This document shows positions 11,701 to 25,130 of a stretch of DNA of 64,000 nt, piece by piece. The position numbers and the translations under genes were made by a program. How positions within the stretch are numbered: position 1 is the stretch's first letter; every line of letters starts with the position of its first letter. The stretch covers positions 1,054,001-1,118,000 of the forward strand of contig JAPDFW010000063.1 in the NCBI GenBank assembly GCA_028826165.1. The letters run 5' to 3'. The notes beneath the pieces were generated by a model. It searched no databases, had not been told where the DNA came from, and worked only from the letters and a program-made list of their open reading frames with translations. The DNA is from Anaeramoeba ignava. Lineage: Eukaryota > Metamonada > Anaeramoebidae.

Positions 11701-14700
11701 GTCCTCCAATCACTTCGCTTCCCACATAAAAATCAGATGTTGCTGGGAAAGGAATTCCAATGGTGATATTCGGACTGGGTTGAATCAAAATCTCGAGTTT
11801 ATCAACAGTGTTTGTGAGTTCGATTTCCATTATATTGCTATTAATTCCATCGCAAGTAAAGACAATCTCATATACACCCAAAGAAACGTTAGTGTAGAAG
11901 TACATGCTATCCAGTATTACTCTTCCTGTTACATCTGTTTCGCCAAAGTAGTTTTCCATGTATAGATCGATTGTTTTATCTCCTGAACCAGCAGGCTTAC
12001 TTGAAAATTTTGCCATCACAAGTGCTCCACTCAAAGGCGAACTATTCACATCAAAAACAGTCACAACAGGTGATGTATAGAATATAACACCTGGAGATGC
12101 TGCAGAAGGAAGTCCTGTCAGAGTTATATGATCCACTAATGTTGTTGCGTTGATTCCTTGATTCGAACAATTTCGGATCATCGGGCTTGTTAGATCTGAT
12201 GAATTGTAGAAACTAAAACAGATAATATATGTTCCAGGTTCAGTTACCGATCTGAATCTCAAATTAGTGAATGTTGCTTTTCCCGCGCTATCTGATTTGG
12301 AACTTACTGCAACTGTATAAATATTGTCAGTATAAAGTGATCCAGTTTCGTTCGTTTCTGCTACAACAAAAACATTTGGAACTCCTCCTCCTGTAGAATT
12401 TAGTATATATACCTCTGGTTGTTGATCAAATATTTTTCCAGAAATTACTGGTTGACTGCTATCATTTGGTGGAATAGTGATTGCAATGATCTCTACTGGT
12501 GCATATGCAATTATTGTTGGTAGTACGTGAGTGAAAACACCTCCAACTCTTAGAATAAGTGAGTATTCTCCGGGATAAAGTAATTGTAAATCTGTGATGT
12601 TTAGAGTACCTGTATCTGTATTAAATAATATTTTTATTTGAATTTGATTTGAATTTAATTTTTATTTGATTTTGATTTGAATTTTATTTGAATTTTATTT
12701 TGATTTGATTTGAATTTGATTTTGATTTTGATTTGATTTTAAATTTGATTTGAATTTAAATTTGAATTTGAATTTGAATTTGAATTTGAATTTGAATATT
12801 TTTATTTGAATTTGATTTTGATTTGATTTTAAATTTGATTTGAATTTGAATATTACCTGAACAATTTACTTTAACTGGATTGCGATAAAACTTCATATCA
12901 CCAGGAACATTAAATTGATTGTCAGGAGTTATCAAATCCTCACTAGGTCCAATCGAAATAGTAATCCAAGCATAAATAAGATATAAAGGAAACTCCATTG
13001 TAATTACATCAACATAATACTCTCCTTTTTGATTAGGATCAGAATCATTAACTTGAACAATAATTGGCTGAGAAAAACCTTTTGCAATTTCAACGTGAGT
13101 TTCAGGAACTTGAACAACGATATTTTGAATATTATTTGTGAGATGGACTGTAAACTCAGTTAAACAATCAAACTCAACATTTGAAGTTTTCCAATGATAA
13201 CTTTCTTCAAGATTAAGAGCATACACAAAAAAATAACCAGCTCCAGTATATCCACTAAAAAAAACATTTGTGAAATTAGCTTCTCCATATTCATCAGTTA
13301 CATTATCAGCTTCTAAAGGAAACATAAAAGAAGTTGGCACAAAATTGTCAAATGTTTCAACAAATAATTGTGTTCCTGTTCGGATAGTTTGATTTGCAAG
13401 TGGTCTTCCTCGGAAATCAAGCACTTTGACTGTCATGTTAAATGGTTCATCAACTCCAACATGAAAAGGTTTACTTAAATAATCTGTGAAGTTTCCCGAT
13501 TTGAAGTATAACTGGGAACATCTAGTAGTACTACTATTTCCAAGCGTTATATTGATCCAATCAGATTCCACAATTAATTCATCACAATAAGCCACTAATT
13601 TTAGCCTTGTTTTACTTGAATTATAAAGGGACACAATTCGCAGATACGGAAATGAAATGATTCCATCAAGATCAGAAACACTGTATTTTCCATCTACTCT
13701 AATTTCACTCATATCATCAATGCTACTTATATTTCCATCTTCTGGAAGAGCTAATATCCATGCAAATTTCCCTGCTACTGGATTCTCATCTTTGTCTGTT
13801 ACTCTTAGCATTGGAGATGGTGTGAACATTCCATAAAGATCACTTAAATTTTGTTTCTCTGAGTATTGCCATCCATCAAGCAATGATGATTCAGTTGAGT
13901 TTTGAAGCCATACCATTTTCGTAACTGATGATAAAATCCAAAAATTAGTGCTTTCTTCTGATTCAACTCCATCACATATAAATGATAATGTGTAAGCTGT
14001 GCTGTTATCTTCTGTATTGTTACTTGTTCCCTCAACTCCGACAGTTAAATTTTCAAATTGCACTCTATTATTTGAATATTATTATTATTATTATTTTTAA
14101 TATTATTATTATTTATTTGAATATTATTATTTGAATTTTATTTGAATATTATTATTATTATTTATTTGAATATTATTATTTGAATATTATTTGAATATTA
14201 TTATTATTATTTTTATTTGAATATTATTATTATTAAATTTTATTTGAATATTATTATTAAATTTTATTTGAATATTATTATTAAATTTTATTTGAATATT
14301 ATTATTATTAAATTTTATTTACTCTCCTTGTGCATCCGTTTTTCCACTAATAACGTTTAAAAGATTTTTGACATATTCATTATCTAGCTCAGATACATCT
14401 GATACAATTTCTCCCATTTTTTTTTTAAATCTCGCAAAAACAATTTTGTTTGGAATTCCTTCACCTCCAGAATTTGTTACTCGAATTTTTGGTTGAGGTG
14501 AAAATGGAACACCTTCAGTTACATTTTCTGAAGGTTGAATAATGATTTCAACATTGGAAACTATAAAAACAAAAGCATATCAAAACATTAAAATTTGAAT
14601 ATTTAAATTGTGTGTTCTTCTTTTACCATCCGTTGAAAATATAACTGGTTGGCCATAAGTTCCAATTCCTGTTTGATTATTTGTATAATAAACCCAATTA

Positions 14701-17275
14701 ATAACATTTGGATCCATAATTGGATCTCTTTCACTAAAGAAAGCAAAGTATAGATCTTTGGTTGTTGCTCCAATTACAGTAAAATCTGTGAATTTAATAG
14801 TTCCGTTTTCATCAGAAGGTCCTGCAACTTCTCCTTCAAATAAAGCTTTATTTTTTTTTTACAGATATTTAACTTAATTTATTAATTTGTTAGATTTTAA
14901 ATTAATTTATCAATTTTTACCAAATCTTTGATAATAAAGAGAAGTTGCAAATTGATTAGGATTATTATAAATTCTCACATAATGACCTGCAAGTGGATTT
15001 CCTTCTGAATCAAAAATTCGAACTTCTGGTTGAACAGTTAAAGGAACACCAAATTCTTCAGTACTATTTCCCGATTCAGAATAAGGAGGAAGATCCGTTG
15101 TATTAATTATTGAAACTAAAATTCAAACATTATTTTAAATTCAAATAATATTATTAAATTCAAATATTATTATTAAATTCAAATAATATTTAATCCAAAT
15201 AATATTTAATCCAAATATTATTAAATCCAAATATTTTTAAGTTCAAATATTTTTAAGTTCAAATATTATTTAAAATTCAAATATTTTTAAATTCAAATAT
15301 TTTTAAGTTCAAATAATATTAAATCCAAATATTATTATTAAACTCAAATATTTTTAAATTCAAATATTTTTAAGTTCAAATATTTTTAAGTTCAAATATT
15401 TTTTAAAATTCAAATATTTTTAAATTCAAATATTTTTTAAAATTCAAATATTATTAAATTCAAATATTATTAAATTCAAATATTTTTAAGTTCAAATATT
15501 TTTAAAATTCCAAATAATATTTAATCCAAATATTATTAAATTCAAATATTATTAAATTCAAATATTTTTAAGTTCAAATATTATTTAATCAAAATATTTT
15601 TAAATTCAAATATTTTTAAGTTCAAATATTATTAAGTTCAAATATTATTATTAAATTCAAATATTATTAAATTCAAATATTATTAAATTCAAATATTTTT
15701 AAGTTCAAATATTATTTAATCAAAATATTTTTAAATTCAAATATTTTTAAGTTCAAATATTATTAAGTTCAAATATTATTATTAAATTCAAATATTATTA
15801 AATTCAAATATTATTAAATCCAAATATTTTTAAGTTCAAATATTTTTAAGTTCAAATATTATTTAATTCAAATATTTTTAAGTTCAAATATTATTTAATT
15901 CAAATATTTTTAAATCCAAATATTATTATTAAATTCAAATATTATTATTAAATTCAAATAATATTTAATTCAAATATTTTTAAATTCAAATATTTTTAAG
16001 TTCAAATATTATTTAAAATTCAAATATTTTTAAGTTCAAATATTATTTAAAATTCAAATAATATTTAATTCAAATATTATTAAATTCAAATATTATTAAA
16101 TTCAAATAATATTTAATTCAAATAATATTTAATCCAAATATTATTAAATTCAAATATTTTTAAATTCAAATATTATTAAATCCAAATATTTTTAAGTTCA
16201 AATATTTTTAAGTTCAAATATTTTTAAATTCAAATAATATTATTTTAAATTCAAATATTTTTAAGTTCAAATATTTTTAAGTTCAAATATTTTTTAAAAT
16301 TCAAATATTTTTAAATTACCATTCGTTTTTGTATAAACTGTAAAAGTTGTCCAAACTGATTCACAGGAATAATTTAGCACAACAGCTCCAATTGGTCCAT
16401 AATTTAATTGCAAACTTGAAAAATCAGTAAATCCATCTTCATCAGTTTTTGATTGAGTTGTTCCTTGGAAAGAAACTGGATATATTTCTTGATCTCTTAT
16501 TTGAATAAGTGTTTTTCCATTTTGATTTGATTGAAATGGAATTGCAGGATCATAAGTTGCTGAAATACTTACTGTTTTAGATTCCAATCCAATTTCAAAC
16601 ATATTGGAAATTCTTGTCTAAAAATTATAAATAAAATTTAAATTAATTTTATTTAAAAATATTAAAATAAAACAGAAAGAATAATAAATTTGTTTTTTGA
16701 TCAAAAAGAATTACATTTGGGACATTTGTAAATGGGGTATTATAATAAACTTCTGAATCAGGAAATTTTGTAAAAGTCATCCTTTTATTTTATAAAAAAA
16801 AAATTATTTTTATTTATTTTGTTGATTAATTTAATCAAATAATCAAAAAAAAAAAAATAATTTAATAACTAAATTAATAAATAAATAATTAAATAATTTG
16901 AGATCAAATATTAAAAATTTTTAATTAAAAAAAAATAAATAAAATTTTGAATTATTTCAATTATTTGAATAAAAGAATATGGTTAATTGCTCTTAAAACA
17001 AAAGAAGAAAATAAAATAAAACAAAACAACAATAAAATTTAATATAAATATTAATATTCATACGTATCAGGATTTTCATCATCAACAACACTTCGTTGAT
17101 AAAATAAAGCAGAAATGGCTTGAAAAGCTGCAATGGAAAGAATAAACAAAAAGAGAAACATGGTTAACAATCTCAAACGAACTCGATCTTGTGTCAAATC
17201 CAAGAAAACTGGTGTATGAAGTCCTTTGATTGAGTGAGTTTGTTTGTCGTAATAAATTTTACCAACTCTTTTCAT
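8729..17275 (-). CDS. Giant membrane protein: Ig-like repeat ectodomain fused to a STRA6-like multipass domain
   Basis: Nine exons: 17275-17064, 16781-16715, 16617-16320, 15115-14921, 14845-14627, 14560-14323, 14064-12857, 12615-10130 and 9982-8729. Together 6,177 nt, 2,058 aa; every junction is GT-AG in phase. An N-terminal signal anchor lies at about residues 36-58. Roughly 1,250 residues of repeated beta-sandwich-like modules follow, with recurrent VTEGVPFSPQPKIRV-, TDENG.., FTNL- and FICDGVES-like elements and many N-x-S/T sites. Three helices lie near residues 1310-1400, then an acidic low-complexity loop, a helix near 1604, and at least four more hydrophobic segments. The end of the membrane region (NIVSGLATAIIRLVVLM, MRLDQPSL, LDSGHRSYVSVLQMDHKFNN) resembles the RBP-receptor/STRA6 family; that is from memory of the family, not a search. 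The cytosolic tail is Asp/Asn/Glu-rich. Role inferred: surface receptor or transporter with an adhesive ectodomain. The gene structure is firm; the family name is moderate. Confidence 0.8.
12620..12850. repeat. TTTGAATTTGATTTTGA repeat in intron 7 of the STRA6-like gene
   Basis: Tandem TTTGAA/TTTGATTT units fill the intron between exons ending at 12857 and beginning at 12615. A different short unit (ATTATTATTATTTGAAT) fills the neighbouring intron at 14070-14320. Confidence 0.9.
15120..16315. repeat. TTCAAATATTTTTAAG microsatellite in intron 3 of the STRA6-like gene
   Basis: About 1.2 kb of units such as TTCAAATATTTTTAAG, TTCAAATATTATTAAA and TCCAAATAATATTTAA between exons ending at 16320 and beginning at 15115. 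On the sense (minus) strand it reads AATATTTGAAYTTAAAA, with essentially no AG. Confidence 0.93.
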
Positions 17276-17479
17276 TTGTTTAAAATTAAAAAATATTTGA
17301 AAAGCAAAAATTAATTAATTAATTAATTTGATAACAAAAAAAAATTTTGCAAAAGAAAAGAAGAAGAAGAAGAAAAAGAAAAAAATGAGAAAAGGAAATT
17401 CAAAAAAAAATTTTTTTGAAAATAATCGATCAACAAAAAAAAAAAAAACATCAATCCAATTTCAAACATTTGATTTGAA

Positions 17480-20400
17480 TTCAAATTTAAATATTTGATT
17501 TAAATATTTGATTTAAATAATTAATTTAAATAATTGATTTAAATATTTAATTTAAATATTTAATTTAAATATTTTGATTTAAATAAATGATTTAAATATT
17601 TTGATTTAAATATTTGATTTAAATAATTAATTTAAATGATTGATTTAAATATTTTGATTTAAATATTTTGATTTAAATATATTTTGATTTTAAATATTTT
17701 GATTTAAATAATTAATTTAAATGATTGATTTAAATATTTGATTTAAATATTTTGATTTTAAATATTTAATTTAAATATTTGATTTAAATATTTGATTTAA
17801 ATATTTTGATTTAAATATTTTGATTTAAATATTTGATTTAAATATTTGATTTAAATAATTGATTTAAATATTTTTAATTTAAAATGATTGATTTAAATAT
17901 TTTTGATTTAAATATTTGATTTAAATATTTAATTTAAATATTTGATTTAAATAATTGATTTAAATATTTGATTTAAATGATTGATTTAAATATTTGATTT
18001 AAATATTTGATTTAAATAATTGATTTAAATATTTTGATTTAAATATTTGATTTAAATATTTGATTTAAATATTTGATTTTTAAATGATTGATTTAAATAT
18101 TTAATTTAAATATTTGATTTTAAATAATTGATTTAAATATTTGATTTAAATAATTAATTTAAAATATTTGATTTAAATATTTTGATTTAAAATATTTGAT
18201 TTAAATAATTTGATTTAAATAATTAATTTAAATATTTGATTTAAATAATTGATTTAAATATTTGATTTAAATAATTTGATTTAAATAATTAATTTAAATA
18301 TTTGATTTAAATAATTGATTTAAATATTTGATTTAAATATTTTGATTTAAATATTTGATTTAAATATTTGATTTAAAATTCGATTTAAATATTTGATTTA
18401 AATATTTGATTTAAATATTTGATTTAAATATTTTGATTTTAAATATTTGATTTAAATATTTTGATTTAAATATTTGATTTAAAAATTTGATTTAAATAAT
18501 TTAATTTAATTATTTGATTTAAATATTTTGATTTAAATATTTGATTTAAATATTTGATTTAAATATTTGATTTAAATATTTGATTTAAAATATTTGATTT
18601 TAAAAATTTTGATTTAAATATTTTTGATTTAAAATATTTTGATTTAAATATTTTGATTTAAATATTTGATTTAAATATTTTGATTTAAATATTTTGATTT
18701 AAATATTTGATTTTAAATAAATTGATTTAAATATTTGATTTAAATATTTGATTTAAATATTTGATTTAAATATTTTGATTTAAATATTTTGATTTAAATA
18801 TTTTTGATTTAAATATTTTGATTTAAAAATAAATTTAAATATTTTGATTTAAATATTTTGATTTAAATATTTTGATTTAAAAATATTTTTGATTTAAATA
18901 TTTTGATTTAAATAATTGATTTAAATATTTGATTTAAATAATTTGAAAAAATTGATTTGATTTAAATATTTGATTTAAATATTGATTTTTAAATAATTTG
19001 ATTTTAAAATTTTGATTTAAATATTTTTGATTTTTAAATATTTTGATTTAAAATATTTTGATTTAAATATTTTGATTTAAATATTTGATTTAAATATTTT
19101 GATTTAAAATATTTTGATTTAAATATTTTGATTTAAATATTTGATTTAAATATTTTGATTTAAATATTTGATTTTAAATATTTGATTTAAATATTTTTGA
19201 TTTAAATATTTGATTTTAAATATTTTGATTTAAATAATTGATTTGATTTAAATATTTTGATTTTAAATATTTTAATTTAAATATTTTGATTTAAATATTT
19301 TGATTTAAATATTTTGATTTAAATATTTTGATTTAAATATTTTGATTTAAATATTTGATTTAAATATTTGATTTAAATATTTGATTTAAATATTTTGATT
19401 TAAATATTTGATTTTAAATATTTTGATTTAAATATTTTGATTAAAAATTTTGATTTTAAATAATTGATTTAAAATATTTTGATTTAAAATAATTGATTTA
19501 AATATTTGATTTAAAATATTTTGATTTAAATATTTGATTTAAATATTTGATTTAAATAATTAATTTAAATATTTAATTTAAATATTTTGATTTAAATATT
19601 TGATTTAAAATATTTTTTGATTTAAAATATTTTGATTTAAATATTTTGATTTAAAATAATTGATTAAATATTTTGATTTAAAATATTTGATTTAAATAAT
19701 TGATTTAAATATTTTGATTTAAATATTTTGATTTAAATATTTTGATTTAAATATTTTGATTTAAAATATTTTTGATTTAAATATTTTTGATTTAAATATT
19801 TGATTTAAATATTTTGATTTAAATATTTTGATTTAAATATTTGATTTAAATATTTGATTTAAATATTTGATTTAAATGATTGATTTAAATATTTTGATTT
19901 AAATATTTGATTTAAATATTTTTTAAATATTTTGATTTAAATTATTTGATTTAAAATATTTGATTTAAAATATTTTGATTTAAATTTTAATTTAAATATT
20001 TTGATTTAAAATATTTTGATTTAAATATTTTGATTTAAATATTTTTGATTTAAATATTTGATTTAAATATTTGATTTAAATATTTGATTTAAATATTTGA
20101 TTTAAATATTTTGATTTAAATATTTGATTTAAATATTTGATTTAATTATTTGATTTAAATATTTTGATTTAAATATTTTGATTTAAAATTTGATTTTAAA
20201 TATTTGATTTAAATATTTTGATTTAAAATATTTTGATTTAAAATTTTTGATTTAAATATTTAATTTAAATATTTTGATTTAAATATTTTGATTTAAATAT
20301 TTGATTTAAATATTTTGATTTAAATATTTGATTTAAATAATTGATTTAAAATATTTGATTTTTAAATATTTTGATTTAAAATAATTGATTTAAAATTTGA

Positions 20401-21510
20401 TTTTAAACATTTTGATTTAAAAATATTTTGATTTTAAAATAATTAATTTTAAATAATTGATTTAAATATTTTGATTTAAATAATTGATTTAAATAATTGA
20501 TTAAAATATTTTGATTTAAATATTTGATTTAAATATTTGATTTAAATATTTGATTTAAATAATTAATTTAAATATTTAATTTAAATATTTTGATTTAAAT
20601 ATTTGATTTAAATATTTTTGATTTAAATATTTTGATTTAAATATTTGATTTAAATATTTGATTTAAATAATTTGATTTTAAATATTTTGATTTAAATATT
20701 TTGATTTAAATATTTGATTTAAATAATTGATTAAATATTTTGATTTAAAATAATTGATTTAAATATTTTGATTTAAATATTTTTGATTTAAATATTTTGA
20801 TTTAAATATTTTTGATTTAAATATTTGATTTAAATATTTTGATTTAAATATTTTGATTTAAATATTTGATTTAAATAATTGATTTAAATATTTGATTTAA
20901 ATGATTGATTTAAATGATTGATTTAAATATTTGATTTAAAATATTTGATTTAAATATTTTGATTTAAATTATTAATTTAAATAATTGATTTAAATATTTT
21001 GATTTAAATATTTTGATTTAAATATTTTGATTTAAATATTTGATTTAAATATTTGATTTAAATATTTGATTTAAATATTTGATTTAAATAATTGATTTAA
21101 ATAATTGAATTTAAATAATTGAATTTTAAATAATTTGATTTAAATATTTGATTAAAATGATTTAAATAATTGATTAAAATATTTGATTTAAATGATTGAT
21201 TTAAATGATTGATTTAAATATTTTGATTTAAATATTTGATTTAAATAATTGATTTAAATTTGATTTAAATATTTTGATTTAAATATTTTGATTTGAATAT
21301 TTTGATTTAAAATAATTAATTTAAATATTTGATTTGAATATTTTGATTTAAATAATTTAAATTTAAATATTTGATTTAAATAATTAATTTAAATATTTTG
21401 ATTTAAATATTTTGATTTAAATATTTTGATTTAAATATTTGATTTAAATATTTAATTTAAATACTTGATTTAAATAATTAATTTAAATATTTGATTAAAA
21501 ATTTGATTAA
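17480..21510. repeat. 4 kb TTTGATTTAAATA tandem tract between two minus-strand genes
   Basis: About 4,030 bases made almost only of TTTGATTTAAATAT and TTTTGATTTAAATA units, with minor ATGATTGATTTAAA and AATTGATTTAAA variants. Each unit has the self-complementary core ATTTAAAT. It sits between the start of the STRA6-like gene (17275) and the end of the thioesterase gene (21558). Both flanking models are complete, so this is intergenic rather than intronic. No open frame of note. Confidence 0.95.
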
Positions 21511-21557
21511 AGTTTATTCTGTAATTGAATCCTGAAAAAAAAAATTCATTCAAAAAA

Positions 21558-22323
21558 TTAATCTGTATCTTTTTTTGTTAAAATTCCTCCAAACCAAATC
21601 ATAATATCCTTCATCTCTTCATCACAAACATTATGTTTCAAACCTTTGTAAATATTTAATTTGGAATTGAACTTTTTTTCTGATAAAACATTGTGGGATC
21701 CTTCAGCCCAACTTAAAGGAATCACATCATCTTCATCACCATGACAAAAAAGAATAGGAGTACGCTTGTTGATCTCAGAAAATTCTGATCCAAGAGTAGA
21801 AATCAAAGGAATATAACAACTTAAAGCAAGAACTCCATCAATTTTGCTTTTACAACTACGAAGTGCAGTTTGAAGAGAAAGTACTCCTCCTTGAGATATC
21901 CCTCCAATTATCACTATCCGATCTTGCTTCTTTTCTTCTTCAATTATCTTCGCTGCTTTTTCTCCTGCTTGTTTGATCCCTTCAAGATCTTCTTTTGTTC
22001 CAAGTGTGAATCCAAAAACATTAAACCATGCTGTTCTTTTTACTCCTGGTTTGTATCCCATTTCTCTCATCGGTGCATTTGGTAATATTACTTTTGTGTT
22101 TGGAAATGATTCATGTACTTTTTGTCCAAAATTCATTAAAGCTTCTGAAGTTTCTATTTGTATTTTTTTTTTTGAGAAATTGGAACACTTTTTGTTTTTT
22201 TTTTTGATTTGTTTTTGATTATTATTTACGTCCTAATCCATGAAAAAGAATAACTGTTGATTTTGTTTCTTGTTGGCTTTCAATTACTGAAGGAAGGGGT
22301 GTTTCAGTTTGAGTTTCAATCAT
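21558..22323 (-). CDS. Acyl-protein thioesterase / lysophospholipase (APT1-type alpha/beta hydrolase)
   Basis: Two exons, 22323-22230 and 22153-21558, 690 nt, 229 aa. The junction completes HGLGQTSEAL, matching the oxyanion-loop HGLGD of the family. The nucleophile motif is GGISQGG, the Asp region is FCHGDEDDVIPL and the His is in GLKHNV, so the Ser-Asp-His triad is present. TKVILPNAPMREMGY and RTAWFNVFGF correspond to the PHAP and SWFD segments. There is no signal peptide; a short polar N-terminus (MIETQTETPLPSVIESQQET) precedes the fold. Cytosolic enzymes of this type remove palmitate from proteins and hydrolyse lysophospholipids, which complements the lysosomal PPT1 gene elsewhere in the window. 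An in-frame start inside exon 2 (MNFGQKV) would lose the oxyanion loop and is not the true start. Confidence 0.9.
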
Positions 22324-22694
22324 TTTTTTGTTTTCAATTTAATCAAAACTAATTTTGTTTTTAAGTGAAAAAAAAAATGATTAGAAAAAAAATATTTTTT
22401 TTAAATTGATCTTCAATAAAAATTAAAGAGAAAAAAATTATTAATTACCACGTGTTTTTTATGATGTGGAAAGCAAATTATTTTTGAAGACAAAAACAAT
22501 TAAAATCAAAATTATTCAAATTAAAAATTAATAAAATGAAAGATCTTAAATAAAAATAATTCAAAAGGAAAAATTTTTTTTTTGTGGATTTGAATAGGAT
22601 TGATTGAATGAAGTTTATTGATCAATTGGATATTATTTATTTTAAAATTAAATCAATTTTTGAATTTTCATTTAATTGATAATAATCTTTTTCA
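22324..22694. other. AT-rich spacer upstream of the thioesterase gene
   Basis: About 370 bases with poly-A/T runs and no repeat unit or open frame that I recognise. It should contain the promoter of the minus-strand thioesterase gene. Confidence 0.5.
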
Positions 22695-23870
22695 ATCAAT
22701 AATTTCAAAAGAAATATTATTATTTCTACAAGCAATATGTAAAGTTGTTTCTTTTTTATCTATTTTTGAATTAATAATTTAATAATTTCAAAAGAAATAT
22801 TTTTATTTCTACAGGCAATATGTAAAGTTGTTTGATTAAAATATCCTTTTGAATTAATATCAATCCATTTTTCCAATTAATGATTCAATAATTCCAAAAT
22901 AAATATTATTATTTCCACAGACAATATATAAAGTTGTTTCTTTTTTATCTATTTTTGAATTAATATCAATTCATTTTTCCAATTAATAATTTAATAATTT
23001 CAAAAGAAATATTTTTATTTCTACAGACAATATATAAAGTTGTTTGATTAAAATATCCTTTTGAATTAATATCAATCCATTTTTCCAATTAATAATTCAA
23101 TAATTCCAAAATAAATATTATTATTTCCACAGACAATATATAAAGTTGTTTCTTTTTTATCTATTTTTGAATTAATATCAATTCCTTTTTTGAATTAATA
23201 ATTTAATAATTTCAAAAGAAATATTATTTCTACAAGCAATATGTAAAGTTGTTTCTTTTTTATCTATTTTTGAATTAATATCAATTCCTTTTTTGAATTA
23301 ATAATTTGATAATTTTAAAATAAATATTTTTATTTCTACAAGCAATATGTAAAGTTGTTTCTTTTTTATCTATTTTTGAATTAATAATTTAATAATTTAA
23401 AAAGAAATATTATTATTTCTACAAGCAATATGTAAAGTTGTTTCTCTTTTATCTATTTTTGAATTAATATCAATTCATTTTTTCAATTAATAATTTGATA
23501 ATTTCAAAATAAATATTATTATTTCTACAGACAATATATAAAGTTGTTTGATTAAAATATCCTTTTGAATTAATATCAATTCCTTTTTCAATTAATAATT
23601 TAATAATTCCAAAATAAATATTATTTCTACAAGCAATATGTAAAATTGTTTCTTTTTTATCTATTTTTGAATTAGTATCAATTCCTTTTTTTCAATTAAT
23701 AATTTAATAATTCCAAAAGAAATATTATTATTTCTACAAGCAATATATAAAGTTGTTTCTTTTTTATCTATTTTTGAATTAATATTAATTCATTTTTTCA
23801 ATTAATAATTTAATAATTTCAAAATATTATTATTTCTACAAGCAATATGTAAAGTTGTTTGATTAAACTT
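22695..23870 (-). pseudogene. Decayed ankyrin-repeat array (12 units of about 105 bases)
   Basis: Twelve degenerate units of mostly 101-106 bases. Read on the minus strand, each resembles an ankyrin repeat: INSKIDKKETTLHIACRNNN followed by ISFEIIKLLIEKGID. Two unit types interleave, one with SKIDKKE and one with SKGYFNQ before TTL. Indels in A runs (GAAAAAAGG against GAAAAAGG) and stops such as TGA and TAA break the frame in nearly every unit, and no open frame of 60 codons survives. No initiator or 3' end is seen. It is most simply a relic of a minus-strand ankyrin gene, in a genome that also carries an intact 20-repeat ankyrin gene at 29532. The relic is AT-rich and unlike that gene in codon use, so it is not a recent copy of it. 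Confidence 0.75.
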
Positions 23871-24834
23871 CGTTATTAAATGAATTCAATTTGTTTTAAG
23901 TACTCAAATTTGTTTTCTTCAATAACTTTCCAAATAATTTTTTAAAAAAGAAAAAATTTCAAAAAAAAAAATTAAAGAAAAAAAAAATGAAAAATCATTT
24001 TTCTTCATTTTTATTAAATTCATTCAAATTATCATCAAATTATGGTAAAAAAAAATTTTTTTTGTTTCAATTTTCTTTCTTGAATTCATTTTAATATTAA
24101 TAATAATAATTTCTTTTAGGATCAACTTGATAATAAAAAACAAGAAAAAGTTAGACAATTCATCTCTTTTACAACAGCAACGTAAAAATAATAATCTTTT
24201 AAAAAGAAATTTAAAGATAATTTAGTTTCAAAAAAACAAATTCATAAATCATCTTTTCAATTTTCTGATAAAAACAGATAATAATTTTATAAATAATAAA
24301 TAATAAATAATAAAAGAAAAACAAATAAAAATTTAATTATCAAAATTTTTTCAATAATTTAAAGAGGGAAATTTAATAAGAAAAAAATTATCAATTTTTG
24401 CTTTTTTTTTTTTTTTTTTTGAATAAAATTAATTTTTGTTCCGTTTTTTTTTTTTTTTTTTTTCTTCAATTTTGGTTTAGTGAAGAAACTGCAATAGCTT
24501 GTTTAAAAAGGTTTCATTGGAGTTTAGAAAGAGCAGTGAATGATTTTTTTGAAAATCCACCACCTCCACAACCAGTTAAAAAATCACCAGTAACTAAAAG
24601 AAAAACCAATCGAGAAGAATTAGAAAAATTATTTAGAAAATATAAAAAATCTGGTGAAAATAAAATCGATGCTCAAGGTGTTGCTAATTTTTTTAATGAT
24701 CTTGGTGTTGATATGACTGATATTCTTACACTTATTATTGCTTGGAAATTACGTTCAAAAAGTTTTAGGTGAATTTTCTTATGAAGAATTTGTTGATGGT
24801 TGGTTTCATCTTGGGTATTTATTGAAGATAGATT

Positions 24835-25130
24835 TATGAATTTAAAATTAAATTTAAAATCAAAATTAAAATTAAAATTCAAAATCAAAATTAATTCAAA
24901 ATTAAAATTTAAAATTAAATTAAAATTAAAATTAAAATTAAAAATAAAATTCAAAATCAAAATCAAAATTAAAATCAAAATTAAAATTTAAAATTAAATT
25001 CAAAATTAAAATTAAAAATTAAATTCAAAATCAAAATCAAAATCAAAATCAAAATCAAATTTAAAATCAAAATTAAAATTAAAATTAAAATCAAATTCAA
25101 AATTCAAAATTCAAAATTAAAATAAAAATT
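24835..25130. repeat. AAAATTAAAATCAAAATT repeat, intron 3 of DCN1 copy 1
   Basis: Tandem 6-base AAAATT/AAAATC units between exon 3 and exon 4. The same intron of copy 2 (27690-28130) is filled with the same units but is longer. Confidence 0.9.

Noticed and set aside
15120-16310. CRISPR-like or tandem gene array
   Set aside because: Units of about 15-25 bases with no unique spacers; it is a eukaryotic intron microsatellite.
24398-24772. Start codon at 24398 for DCN1 copy 1
   Set aside because: It lies in intronic poly-T. The true exon 3 begins at 24481 after TTTAG, and the N-terminus is encoded by the exons at 24042 and 24120.
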